From positions 1 through 46,919 of the forward strand of contig JANBPT010000296.1 in assembly GCA_027575765.1 (NCBI GenBank): a DNA stretch of 46,919 bases, read 5' to 3'. Within the stretch, counting starts at the first letter, position 1. The number at the start of each line of letters is the position of its first letter. The notes below the pieces were generated by a model. The model searched no databases. It was not told the DNA's origin and saw only the letters and a program-made list of their open reading frames with translations. Shown in pieces: positions 22,150 to 33,945 of this stretch. Position numbers and translations under genes: made by a program. The DNA comes from Tieghemiomyces parasiticus (Eukaryota; Kickxellomycota; Dimargaritomycetes; Dimargaritales; Dimargaritaceae).

Positions 22150-22962
22150 CCCTCTTTAGCAGGGTAGGACAAGTGGCCGCTTACTAGAGGGTTATCTATT
22201 ATTATTTTTGGGGAAGGTGGGGAGAGCAGACGAGCATGCGTCCACTGTTGAAAACTAATGTAACCACTGCGGTTATGATGTATTGCTACTTGAATACTCG
22301 CATTTATGCAGGCGTCCAACACCGTCTTTCCACCTCTGGGACCATCCCCAATTGATAGAAGGGAGGGACGGCAGCTATCCACTCAGCTATTCGATTTTCT
22401 GAGAGCCAGATAGGCTGCGTAAGTGGTGTGGATTATCCACCTGGGCCGACTCGCTCATGTTTTGGGAGGGTAAAATTTCCTCCTTTCTCCTCCTCGTCCT
22501 CCCCATCCCATCGCCACTAGCCCCAAGCCTCTTCCACCACCAGCACCATCGTCCGACGTGTCACGCTTCGTTTGTCCCCATTCCGTGACTAATAATGCCC
22601 CGAGGCCTGACGTCCCTGCTGCTAGTCAACGCCACCCGTTCCCCCTACTTTACCGACTAGCAAAGACCTTAGGCTACCCTCCTTCTGCGAGTTTTTGAAG
22701 AAAATAACCTGGAAGAGTAGCTGAGGGGGGGGACAAAACAAAACAAAAAGCCAGGCGCGTAGCTTTGTGGGCCCGAGCCACATCTGTCACTTGGAGGGCT
22801 ACGGTTCCCTCCTTTCCAAATCGAGTCAATGACAGGGTGGCCTTATGAGTGCGCCACTTGCCACCACCACCATTCATTCATTCGTGTACCTCCACAACTA
22901 GTAACCTCGGCTAACTTTAGGTCTAGATCGATTCCATACTCGTGCGTGCATAAGCCGGAGCG

Positions 22963-22985
22963 GAGAGAGAGAGAGAGAGAGAGAG
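22963..22985 (+). repeat. (GA)n microsatellite
   Basis: About 11 tandem GA units. Confidence 0.9.
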
Positions 22986-24202
22986 GGTATACCCTGGCAG
23001 CGATAAAGAAATTGGAATAGATGGAACGAACCCCTATGGTATGACTGGTCGGAGCAGCGACGCATTTATCTAGGGCCGACCTTTTAATTACGCACAATGA
23101 CCTTCCCCATTACATTGCAATTTCGATGGGCCTGAAGGAGGAGGAAGGGGGAGGGTGGGAGCTCTGCCTATCAATCTGGTGGGCGGGGGTTGCTACACCA
23201 CCACCGCCACCTCCTCCTCCCCTCCGCTCTTCCGCCTGTATTTCCCCAAACGTCCTTCGCCCCACCCCCCCACTCTGGTCAGGCACATGTGCACCCAGCA
23301 GTCCTGGCTCTTTGCCAATAGAATAAGAGACTTGGATTAACCCCCCAGCTGGAGTAATCATGTGCCTTGTCCAACCCCCCTCCCTCTTTCCTATCCCCTG
23401 TGTAACATGAGGGCAAGTTACTTGGCAGCTTACAAGTGGATGTGGTGAGTGGGAAACATGGGAAGGGTTTACTCACATGAGTACCCGCGTGCTAGGCCCG
23501 CCACCAGACCAACCACAACCTTCACTCGCGTAGCCCGCTCTCTGCATCTATATTTTTTAACCCCCCTTTTTTGAGTGGGTCTGAAAATGCCCAGGGAACC
23601 AAGGGGGTGATGGGTATGGCACGGTGATTGGCTTTGAGCAATGTCCAGGTGGCATGTAATGCGTCTCCCTATACATCTGCGCACTCCGGGCTAAACCATA
23701 GTACTAATCGCGGCCAGATTGATTTCACATCGAGCCTGCCAGGAAAAATATTAATTACCATGGAATCAGAGGGGCTGAGGCTCTCGCTAACCCCACCTCC
23801 CCTCCCCTGGCTCTCGCCTCCTGGACCGCGTAGAAATCAAGGCAAAAAGAGGAGGAGCGGACAGGGTGGCACTGAATGCACTTACCCACTCCGCATGGGA
23901 CTCTTCGTCATCCACCGACACGGACACTACTGCTCTCATGGCCCTGGTTTCGTGGCTGGATAGGGTACCTCTCGGCGAAATGCAGTCCCCGGCAGAGTCC
24001 ATTTTTTTAATTTAAACAAAGACCAAGTGATACCAAAGACCTGCCCTTAGATTGTTGCTTGCCCGTCCCGTTGCAACCAACCATGGCCGGTGGATGGCTG
24101 TAATTGTTGAGAACGGGAGTGTGTTCCCTCACATCGTCAAAGTACTCCGCTGGATACTTTTAGTACTGGGCCCTAACTGAGTAGATGGGGTGGCGGGCTA
24201 GC

Positions 24203-24234
24203 GTCACTCTTAAGACATAAGGCTTAAGGGTGAC
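24203..24234. repeat. 12-bp inverted repeat with 8-nt loop
   Basis: GTCACTCTTAAG (24203-24214) and CTTAAGGGTGAC (24223-24234) pair over 12 positions with one T/G wobble, leaving an 8-nt loop. Confidence 0.5.
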
Positions 24235-25195
24235 ACATTAAAATGAACGTCCTGCCATGTGCAGTTACTGACTATTACAGGTTGTTGGACTGCAAATTAT
24301 AGTCTGTCTCTCCTCTGCTAGACAAGTCGCGTCAGGGACACCCCCCCTCTCAGTCACTGCTGACAGATAATGATGCAGGCCTCGTATAATTTGGTCCTAG
24401 TACTGGCGCAGTCCATACATTAGCGCACCTCGAAAAAGGCTCCAACCCGTTCGTAACAGTTAAGTTCTTTACTGTTGGAAGTACCTCTTTGGAACCCATG
24501 GCGGCGACGGGGGATGTATTACCTACGACAATGGAGTGCGTCGCATGCGGTTCCTCGGGATATGGCATATATATATACTAAAGGGGATCGTAAGCATCGC
24601 GGTGGCGCACACATACTCGGTTGACGGCTAGAATGGAATGAGGTGTTGTACAGGTATGAAGGAGGAAATTGACCAAGGCACAAGAAAGGACGGTGCAGAT
24701 TCAAAATAAACAAGAAACTGATAGTTGGTAGGGGGGGTAACGCGGTAAGCTAGTCAATATGGCGGGATCAAGCCTAAAAGGTCCGTAAGGATCGCATGGT
24801 TTGACAGCTGACGGGCTTTCATTTGCTAATGACTAGTTACTATGGTCCTCTGGCGTAAATAAGAGAGGGAGGGGGAGCGTGGTCGGCGCCTAGCGGACGG
24901 CGGTGAGCGGAGGAGGGATCGTGAAAAATGCATAAGGTACTGCAGTTCCACTCACAGAGGTTCCGTTTCGTTGGACGCGAGCGGGCGGGGGGGGGAGGGC
25001 AGGAGAAGGGGCCCGGTTTGTCGCCGGAGGACAAAGCGAAGGAGGAGAAAAGGGGTATGATGTTACATGCAGGTGGAGATTATGATGCTATCACGGGGTA
25101 CGATGAATAGAGAGGGAGAACGAGAGAGAGAACGTCGTAACCCATGCGAGGTCCCAAGTCGGAGTACCAGGCGGGGAGGAATGGCACAGCCTGGA

Positions 25196-25819
25196 TCATA
25201 CGGCCTGGGCGGTCTGCTGCTTGGCCTTGCCGCTGGAGACGGGCCGACGACGTTTAACCAGACGTTTGCAATACTCGATGTAGATGGGCTGGCAGAGCCC
25301 GGCCAAGTGTAGTGACCGCAGGCTGTGGAGGAGAGCCATCAAATGGTAATACCGCTGGCTCTTCTCGTCATATTTGCCTAGAGCAGTGGGAAAGGCGGAG
25401 AAGGGAAAGCGGATATGGGGTTAGTTTAGCCAGCAATACACGCTAGGGAGGGGGCCAGGGTTGCTCGGCAGCATCTCAATTCATTGAGCAGCCACACGAC
25501 TCCCCCCCTCCTCTTTTTCCCTTGAGTCCCTGTGAACGCTCGACGGGCCCGGAAAAGGCCAAACGATGGACGTTCCGTGTTCCGGCGGAGATGGCAGGGT
25601 ACGCCCCGCCTTGTATAGCGGCGTATCTACGGCTGAACGTTGCGGGATACGGGAAGCAGAGCGCAATTAGGGGCAGAGATCCTTACCTGCGTTGTACGCG
25701 TCGATTTCGGTCACGATGGACTGGTGGAGTTGTTTCCAGTTGATGTAGGAGGCCACGCTGATATCCTGTTGAGCCCCAGTGGAACTCCCGCTGCTGCTAA
25801 TACTGCTGCGGCTCGACAT
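25196..25819 (-). CDS. Two-exon 104-residue protein, paralogue of the 14-kb gene
   Basis: Exon 1 is 25819-25687 and exon 2 is 25377-25196. The 309-nt intron has donor GTAAGG and acceptor CTAG, and joins phase 1 through a glycine codon; the total is 315 nt. The N-terminal ~20 residues are Ser/Gly-rich. The remainder carries EIDAYNAG, SQRYYHL, LHSLR and PIYIEYCKRL, aligning with the C-terminal domain of the 183-residue protein at 14044-14595 (23 of 51 identical). That homology confirms both the frame and the splice. The tail is Lys/Arg-rich. No known domain was recognised. It lacks the long Pro/His-rich N-terminal half of its paralogue. A TTTAAAA-like element lies about 190 bp upstream. Confidence 0.78.
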
Positions 25820-28800
25820 TGTTGCAGGTGGATATGTGGTTTTGAAGGACTGGAAGATGGATGACCGAAAACAGGTAGACTGATAGAGGGAGGGTTCAGA
25901 CGGTTCTACAGTAGGGTGATAGTCTAGGGGCTCGGGAAGGAATCGGAAGGTGATGAGTCAAGCCGGAAAAGGGAGGGATGTGGTGTAGTATATGTACGGC
26001 CAAACCTTTTAAACCTGGCGAGGGCGAAACGGTATAGGGGCCTGGATACAGACTGATTGGGATGAGGAAAGAGAAGAGTAAATGCGTACAATACAGGTGT
26101 CAAGCTAACCGTAGGGCAAAGCGGCCAGGCCAGTACGTGTTTTGTATGCGCTAAGCGTGTAGTGCACGCGGGGGGTGGGGAGAAGGAGAGGGAAGAAGAA
26201 AAGGGGGAGGAGAATAGTGACTATGGTGGTGACCGGCAGGCAGCCCCCGGGGGTGTGCAATGTTTAAGAATTTATACCAGAGCGAATGGGGTGGGGACGG
26301 GGAAAATGGGGACGGACGGAATCTGCGTGGGACGAGGTTCAGATGGTGTCGCGCCAATCGGAGGCTGGGAAATGGGTGGTTAGAGATAGAGGGACAATGC
26401 ACGCAATTTAGAACGGGGAATAAATGGAATGGACGATGGTAGGTCCAAGCGCAGGACGAAGAGACGGAGATTTACGCCCTGGGAATAGGATAATGGCTTA
26501 AGACCGGATAGGGCAGGTGACGCGGGACTGGTCAGACTATGCTAGTTGTGGTGGGAGAGGCCAAGGCGGGTTTACTATGAAAGTAGCAGAGGCGGCGGGA
26601 TTCAGGGCTTCCTAGACGTGGAGAGCGGGATTGGCGTATTTACGCCAGGAGCTAGATATGGTAGGTGCGAATAAGGTATTGTTGGCAGGTGGTGAACAAC
26701 TGTCATGAAATGCAACGGGAGAGGAAGGGGCGAGGGCGATGTTTATATAGACGGACATTTGCGTAGCAGATAATCGGCGGTCGAGAGCCCTGCGACTGGA
26801 TAGCCTTGAAAAGGAAGGGGCGGTAGGTGGCCAAAAAAAAAAGAAGGTGGCGGCGGGATATGTAAGCGCGCCAGTGGCCTATTGGTAAGACACACACACC
26901 TGCCAGGGGCCGGCGGTGGGGGGGGAGAGAGAGAGGCCCCCAGGGTAGCCTCCCCCCAATGGCTCGTCCCATTACAGTAGCTAAAAAAGAAACAACGGAC
27001 CGCGCGGTGTGGCTACAGGTCAAATTGGGCACCGGTGACATAATGGACGGGCTGGGTAAGTTGGGAGGGTGAGTGAGGGAAGTGTAAAAAGAAGGGGGAG
27101 AGAAGAAGGAGAACGGGAAGAATCTCAGTCCCTTCACCCCATTTTCTTGTCCCGCACCCACCCCGTAGATTAATCCACCAGCACTCGGGAGCCAGCTGAA
27201 CCCGACGGTCAGTTTGACCCATCCACCACGACCGCAGGGCAGGGTCCCCCCAACACATCCCTTCTGCGGATCCACCTCGGCCTGCCTGCAAAAATTAAAA
27301 CAGGTCGCTCTTAACTGCCAACACACATCATTCACCCCGGTTGCCTGCCGGGTAACGAAGAAGGGGGGGTGAATAATAATTATCGCATTCGATGGCTAGT
27401 CCGAATCGCACCTCTACAGGGTATGCGCTGGACAACCTGCTATGGGCGAACCCAGCAACCTGGGGCGCGTATCCAAGTAAACCTTCCCTTCACCACGTGA
27501 TTTTCCCTCAGCGATATTTTTAGCCAGCTTGATCCGGCTGTAGGGTCTGGCCAGATAGATAGGGGGCGGCGCGTAACCAGGCAACCCCAAACGCATTGGC
27601 GGGATACCCAGGGGACGTGGACAGGCTTTGTATCCAGGAGTACAGCTCGGGCGGGGGAACGGTTAGGTGAGGCGTGAGGATACATGGTAAAGACGGGGCG
27701 GGGGGAGGGGTTTCCGTCCCCTTTGGCCCCTTGACATTCCCAACGCATTAGACCGGAGGAGGCCGGGAATGCCAGCCAAGACGAGTCAGCGAGTAAATTT
27801 ATGTCTGTGGGGGGGGTAAGGAGGCTGGCGGAGGTACAGCCCGTGCGCCTCCCCACCATCACCTCCTTAGAGCAAGATTCAGCCTGGCCGCAGTCTACGA
27901 GCAGTCCGTCCATCATCTACGCCCTGGAACCCAAAGTCTAGAGGCAGGCCGTGTGACCTAGGGTGGGCTCCGCGAACTAGGGCTCCACGAGATGCGGCTG
28001 CCCGATAGTAACGGTCGATGCTAATCACATGTGCCTCGCATTAAACGCTAAGCCCTGCAGAGGGATGCAAGTCACATCTCCTCCCTGCGCTACCGGATAC
28101 GCCCTTGCGCCCAGCTCGTCAGAAAATCACAACTCTGATAGCGCATAGATATAACTCACCCGTGCCACTAAAGTGAGACCGCCTCCCCTTCATCTCCGCC
28201 GGATGGCCAGTCCCGAAGCCATGACATCATAGGTGACCAATCACCAAGGAGGAGGGGGAATGACCCGGAGACTGGGGAATCCGAACCTGTCTGGCGGTTA
28301 TGCGGCGAAGTACACGCCGTAGATCACACACATACGGCCGCCTTCTCATACTCAACTATTATTCCCAGTTAGGTTCGTTAAGGTTCAGTGAGTATTCTCG
28401 GCCGAACCGCAGTCCCCCCCCCTCCTCTGTAGCAAAACCGGTTGTCCTTCTAGGTAAGCGAGAGTGAGGGGGGGGGAGCATTACAGCAGATTACAAGAGA
28501 AAAAGAAGCTCAGGCCGCAGTGTAACTGGGGTGCGCGTCGGTCCATAAATCCACCACAAAACAATTCTCTATGGCAAGGCTTGGCCAGTAACCACGCCAG
28601 GATCGAGGCCATGCACCAGTCAAATAACCTCGCCGTTGGAAAGTATATAGGCCTTCCGGGCTTGACCTTTAAACGCATGCAGTCGCCGTCAGAACGTGAC
28701 CCTAATAGAGCAGTGGCGGCGGCTTAGCCGCATGTATTCTAAATGGCCATCCGCATACCCCCTCCCCCAAATGACATCGACATACTCAGACATGCGCAAC

Positions 28801-31800
28801 TCGCCGAAAGCCTCCTCGTTGGCCCGTCCCGCCGGCTTCAGCGTAGAGGGCTTCAGCGCAGTTGGTGCTCCCTCAAGACAGCGCGAATCAAGGTCCATGA
28901 CGCCAGATATCCGCGGGACAGTCTAAACTAGAGCCGGTGACATTGTGACAGCCCGGCGCCACGGGCAGTTGGCATCACCTCGTGGGCTAACTAACACCTT
29001 CTCCACGTGCTGCGCCACCAGTGACACAATGTGTCAGTCAAATGCCCTACTCTGTTACTTCACCTACTTATTGGGCCGTGGCTCCCAATAGCAAGCAAGC
29101 GCGCACCCTCCAGAACAGAGAGGTCTTCCTCCCATCCCATTACCATCATCTCTGTTACCACGAGCGGGGGAGGGCAGTAAAAGCTTCCGAGGACATTCTC
29201 CTCAGCCCATCCGCCCATTACAACATAACTTGCCGCCGCGCCCTGCTGTCTCGGGTAATTTAATAACGACCCACCCAACGAGATGGGACCCCGGGACCTG
29301 TGAGGGGGGATAATCCCTTCCCGGCCGAATAAGAGCTATGCGGTCATGGCCGCTGCACCCGCAGGCCCCTCGTCCACTCGGTCCAGTGGGGCGGGCGGTG
29401 TTCCAGCCACCTCTCTTGCCAGGTAATCACAGGCACCGAGGCAATCCAGCCTGGCCCCTCCCCTACATGGGTGGTGTTGGAACTGAATGTTCTCCACTTC
29501 GAACATAATAAAGGTGAAAATTGGAAAGGGAAGGAGCAGGGGTAACCCCACCGGTTCAAAGATTTACTATATATCGGGTGTGAGTCAATCAATTAGATGG
29601 TTGGTGCCGCTAACCATCATCGCCCTCCACTCCCCTTGTGCTCTTCAAAAAGCGTAGGGAATGCGAGGGACCAGTGGGAACAAAACCGGTATGCTTTTTG
29701 GAGATTTAGCGAGTGGGCAACGGGATCTGGACGTTTGGCTACGCGGGAAACTAACAAAAGAGGGAGGGGATGCGACGGGGTGGTTGCGTGGGTAAAGACT
29801 GAGCAATTGGGTGCGGACGGCGGGGAGATTAAGCCACCAGAGGTAAGGTACCACCCGTCGGCATCTGGTTGGCTGGACCAAGCATACCCCTCCCTCATCT
29901 CCACCCCGCTCTTCCAACCCAACACATAAGTTCTTACCTGTATCAGGTTGAATCAGCCTTTCCTTGGCGGGGAGTCGGTCTGCCAGCTAGAAAATATACC
30001 CGTCATACTGCAGGGCCAGCGGGATCAGGGGGAGGCGTATTAGTCGGTCATGATGACGGGGGTATTTATACGTCAGAGCCTGTATCCTTTGAGGCTAGCC
30101 CATTAGCCTACTACCTAAGGGCTTGTAGGGACAGGTATAGCCAAAAGGCAATGGTCGTCTTCTGGGCAACATGCCTTGGTTAGGTACTGCCAAAGGATGA
30201 TCTAAGACGTTTAAGGTATATCTCTTCAAACCATTCACCCCGTCCACGCGTCCTTCATTCAACCTAAAAGATGGCACACTGTGGGGAGCCATGCAGTCCA
30301 ACATGAAGGTCGGTACCCTCTCGTCTCTATCAGCTCATGAGCTGCCATCATGCGCTTTCTCCCTATCCATTATTATTCACCTTACTCGGCTCTACCCGGC
30401 GAGGACGGGAGGGATGTGCTAAACATGGAAAATGATAGTTAAAGACCGGCTGTCATCAGATAAGGTGTTGTGGGGCCACCGTGGAGTACCATATGATTAG
30501 GGAGAGGAGGGGCGATGTAGGTATGAGGGGATGCATTACAAGCCTCCAGGGTCGGTAGATCGGGGAAGGGGACTGTTTTGTGTTCTAACCACCGAACCGA
30601 CTAGACAGGTCTGTCCTGGGTAGAGAGGGTCGGCTCCGGTTTCCCGCACATCCAACATTTCATCATCTCCGAGACACTATTCGATCGCTTGGTCGCACCA
30701 CCTAGCCATAGGTAATCCCGTTGGCCAAAGCTCGCCATACGGGGCCCAGCATCCATTGTCGATCCTGGAAGGAAAGTCTTACTGTCCACAGTAAGACTTT
30801 CCTGCGGAATACACGCGCTTGTATGTTCGTTATGTACAAAGACCGCAGGCAGATCGGAGCTAAGCCTCCCCCTCCCCACCCTTCGGGGATATATCCGATT
30901 TACCGCCCACTCTAAGCCCTATTAATGTACATGCCAGCGTAGGCCATGTCGTCAGTGCTATTATTCCCATTCATAATCAAAGCGCTCAAACTACCCCCAC
31001 CCCCTGTATTGCCCCGGTACCGTACCTCCCCCCCTGTGTCTAGTCACTAATCCCTTCCGATTGTTGCATCCACTCGCTCTACCCATTAAGGGTTATGCTA
31101 GGGCTTGAGAGGCTCCGATGCTGTTAGCCCGATGATCGGGAATACCAGGACCAGCATCAATAGGATCGGTGCGACAACAATATCGCCAATATGTACCACC
31201 ATGGGAGCTATACCTTGTTTCTCTCTCACTCGTCCTGGGCCTTTATGCGCCATTCTTTAACGAAGGAATGGTAGAAGGGGAGGCTATTGATTGGCATGGT
31301 TTATTAATGTAGTGAGGAACAAATGGGGCGGGGCATGGGTAGCGGCAACGTATGCTGATGAGCATTGAACAGCGGGCCCCCTCTTCTATCTCATCGCTTC
31401 TCCGACTGCCCCTGTTTGCGTAATCAGTTTCGCTTGTAACCTGATTCCGCAGCCACACCCCTTTACCGGTTACTTTGGTGGGTCGTATGACTCTTGGGGG
31501 AGGGCGTTTGAGGTCGGGCCTGCTAATTGCTCCTAGCGCAGAGCAGAGTGACCAGCAGGCTGGCCAAAAGGTTGGCGTGTGCATTATTCCAGACCCTTTA
31601 AATTCCATATTTGGCCACCATTGGTTATCGATTGGTCGGTCGCAGAAGTCGATTGCGTCGGCCCTTGTCCAGCGATGTGGTTGCTGCCTATGCTGGCTAG
31701 GGCTAGTAAATGTCCACTTTACACTAGCCCACCGCAACCGAGTGGATGGTTAATTCTAACCAGCGTCATCTGATGGTGTATCAGCTTTGTCCAATTCGCT

Positions 31801-33945
31801 TAAGCAATCGATGGCCCTACAGAAACGGGGCCCTGAAGGCCCAGCCAAACGTAACTGAACGAACAGGAGAATGAAGCATGGCCTTGTTAGGGTGGTCTGT
31901 GATTCTACCTCTTTGTTTTGGTATGTGTTCTCACGCGGTCAAGCGCGTCGCTTCCAGTCAGCCAAGTTTCTGTAGAATCCTCTACAGTACAATACTTCCC
32001 TTTTTTAGTTTCCTCGGATCCGAGCTTAAGAATGACACTTCGACTCCGTATGTATTACATTTCCATCATCTCCTATCGCGCACGCGCATGACAAGGGCAA
32101 TTCTAACTAGCCCAAAGGTACATCGAGGATTAATCGGATATCGGTAGTTGTCAATTCAAATGGACACGCTCTCTCCTCTGCCAGTTCAGAGTGGCTACTT
32201 GGGACTTCTGGGAGAGACAGGGGGGGGGAGGCAGATGGATGGCTGCGTCAGGGGGTAGAAGAGAGGTGCGGGTGCAGCACCACCTACCCATGCGGGGAGT
32301 TCGAGAGGGACGGTTGAGGCGATCTGGTCAGCTGACATGTAGCAGCTGGGGTAGCCGGAGAGCTGAGCTGAAGGACATACTGACTGCCGATGGAAGGGGG
32401 AGGAGGAGGGGGTAGAAAACACTTTGGCTAAGGGTCGGGGTCGGCCGTCAAGGTAAGTGGGACCCGTGAAATCAAGCGATGCTGGCCAAGTGGTGGCCTC
32501 TGCACGCGTGTCCTGGTCGACAGACTCTACTGGCTACTTGGGCGGACTTGCTCATCACCTCGCAGCACCCTTAGACCCGTCGTATAGCCCTAATTTGGTG
32601 AAAACTGCTAAATGGCGCGGCATTACTCACCGACCCTCCACAACTGCAAGACGCACGGTCCCACCTATCATCTTTTAGTCTACGAACCTCACCCACCTGT
32701 TACATACGGTCCTTCCGGTTGCACAAACCCTGACAATCACCTCGAACAAACCTGTTCATGCCGATGACCTCCACTCTCCCTCACCAAACACACCCGTTGC
32801 TGGCCACTGTCGCTTTGATATAGATCGGCCCTCTGCCATTTCTAAAGCCGCGTGACGTGGCGTTGGAACCGTCATGCTTAGCCGAAGGGAGGAAAAGAGA
32901 GTATGGGGGCGGATATCCTAAACGGGGGGGGGACCACACGTTTAAAGAGGGGTAGTGATGGGGGAGGGGAAAAGCAGGGTGGAGCTCCCCCTCCATTCCA
33001 AGGGCGATTAGATTGCCAACCATACCACCGTTGCATCTGCCCCCTTCCCCTCCATCGTTTTTCTTCCTCAGAGGGTAGACTACCCCTATAATTCAGTAGT
33101 GAACTAGGGTTCTCCGACATGACTTGCGCCAACCGAGCTCACTCCGTGGAGGCATTCCGATAGATCGGAAAGTGTTTGTATTGTGACGTGCACATTGTAT
33201 ATTTAGAGATAATCAGAAATAATCTATTATTAATGCCAATGACACGACTGGCGTATCTCTGGCTTGTGTGGCCCCCGTCATCGATTCAAAGTTGGGTGGT
33301 ATTTGCATAGGTGCGTTAACAATGAACATGTTTCACTCTGTGGTGAATAAATAGGTTCAACATCCAAGGAGAAACTCCGGGCTATCCAGTCAGGAAATTG
33401 TTGTTTATACCATCCTTGACAACAAGGTGTGGGTCCATTCACCCAATCTCCGCTGGCTTGTTAATGGTGAGGTAGGTGCCATTGTTTGTTTTTTCTTCTT
33501 CTTCCTGAGCAATGTCTTCACGACCAGCGCTATTACCGTCACAATGAAACGTCAGAAAGGTTACTCTAGAGTAGGCGGGGGTCTTACAGTGAGCGCCCGA
33601 AGGACTTGAAGTCAAGCGGCAAGAGATTTACCTAGACATTTCCCGGCACCTTCGCAATCGCTGTCACATGCGGTTGCATTGCGAGGATGCAGTGATAGTT
33701 GACAGGAGTTTATCAGGCGGCACGTCGCAGTCACTCCTTTGTAAGGCCTCCCTCCCGTTGCCGTCCTGGGCGGGGCATTCTACACCTTCGTCGCATTCCG
33801 CAGACTTTCGCATCTTGGGCATATCAAGCAGATCTCAATGACCACTACAGCATCACTGTCTGTTCTAGGCTGGCTCCTTTGATATCCACCAAACTCCCGT
33901 CGGGCACTATAACGGCCACCCCCTCCTCCCCACCTTCTCAGCAAC
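25820..33945. other. About 8.1 kb without a confident gene
   Basis: This resembles the 17.8-25.2 kb stretch. The longest open frames are 210 codons (-, 26703-27335), 164 codons (-, 31243-31737) and 158 codons (-, 27440-27916). All three begin with ATG but match no family I know. The first is driven by polypyrimidine composition, so I do not call them genes. A Ser/Pro-rich + frame at 28696-28926 has gene-like third-position bias but overlaps an equally open minus frame. A CTAG|GTAAGC motif at about 28452 has donor form. A perfect palindrome at 30770-30803 is listed separately. Confidence 0.35.
30770..30803. repeat. Perfect palindrome, 16-bp arms, 2-nt centre
   Basis: Arm AGGAAAGTCTTACTGT (30770-30785) and its exact reverse complement (30788-30803) are separated only by CC. 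A perfect 32-of-34 hairpin/cruciform is very unlikely by chance in 47 kb. It lies in a region with no confident gene. Confidence 0.9.

Larger units (their letters stand above)
17834..25195. other. About 7.4 kb without a confident gene
   Basis: I see scattered open frames of 60-125 codons on both strands with no family match and no consistent splice structure. A possible short + strand transcript near 18150-18560 has a GTGAGT donor at 18191 and pyrimidine-rich acceptors near 18355 and 18543, but the reading frame is ambiguous. The stretch also holds dinucleotide repeats, several inverted repeats listed separately, and frequent G-homopolymer runs such as at 22008. It may be intergenic, contain non-coding transcripts, or hide small multi-exon genes. 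Confidence 0.35.

Noticed and set aside
22119..22382. Minus frame containing G-G-K-T, reminiscent of a P-loop
   Set aside because: Spacing does not fit GxxxxGK[S/T], and no Walker B or other NTPase motif follows.
26703..27335. 210-codon minus-strand open frame
   Set aside because: Driven by polypyrimidine composition; no domain, signal, homology or codon bias beyond local composition.
27440..27916. 158-codon minus-strand open frame
   Set aside because: Third-position GC is moderately high, but there is no domain, splice signal or homology to support it.
31243..31737. 164-codon minus-strand open frame
   Set aside because: No family match or codon bias; this length is not exceptional given the number of frames scanned.
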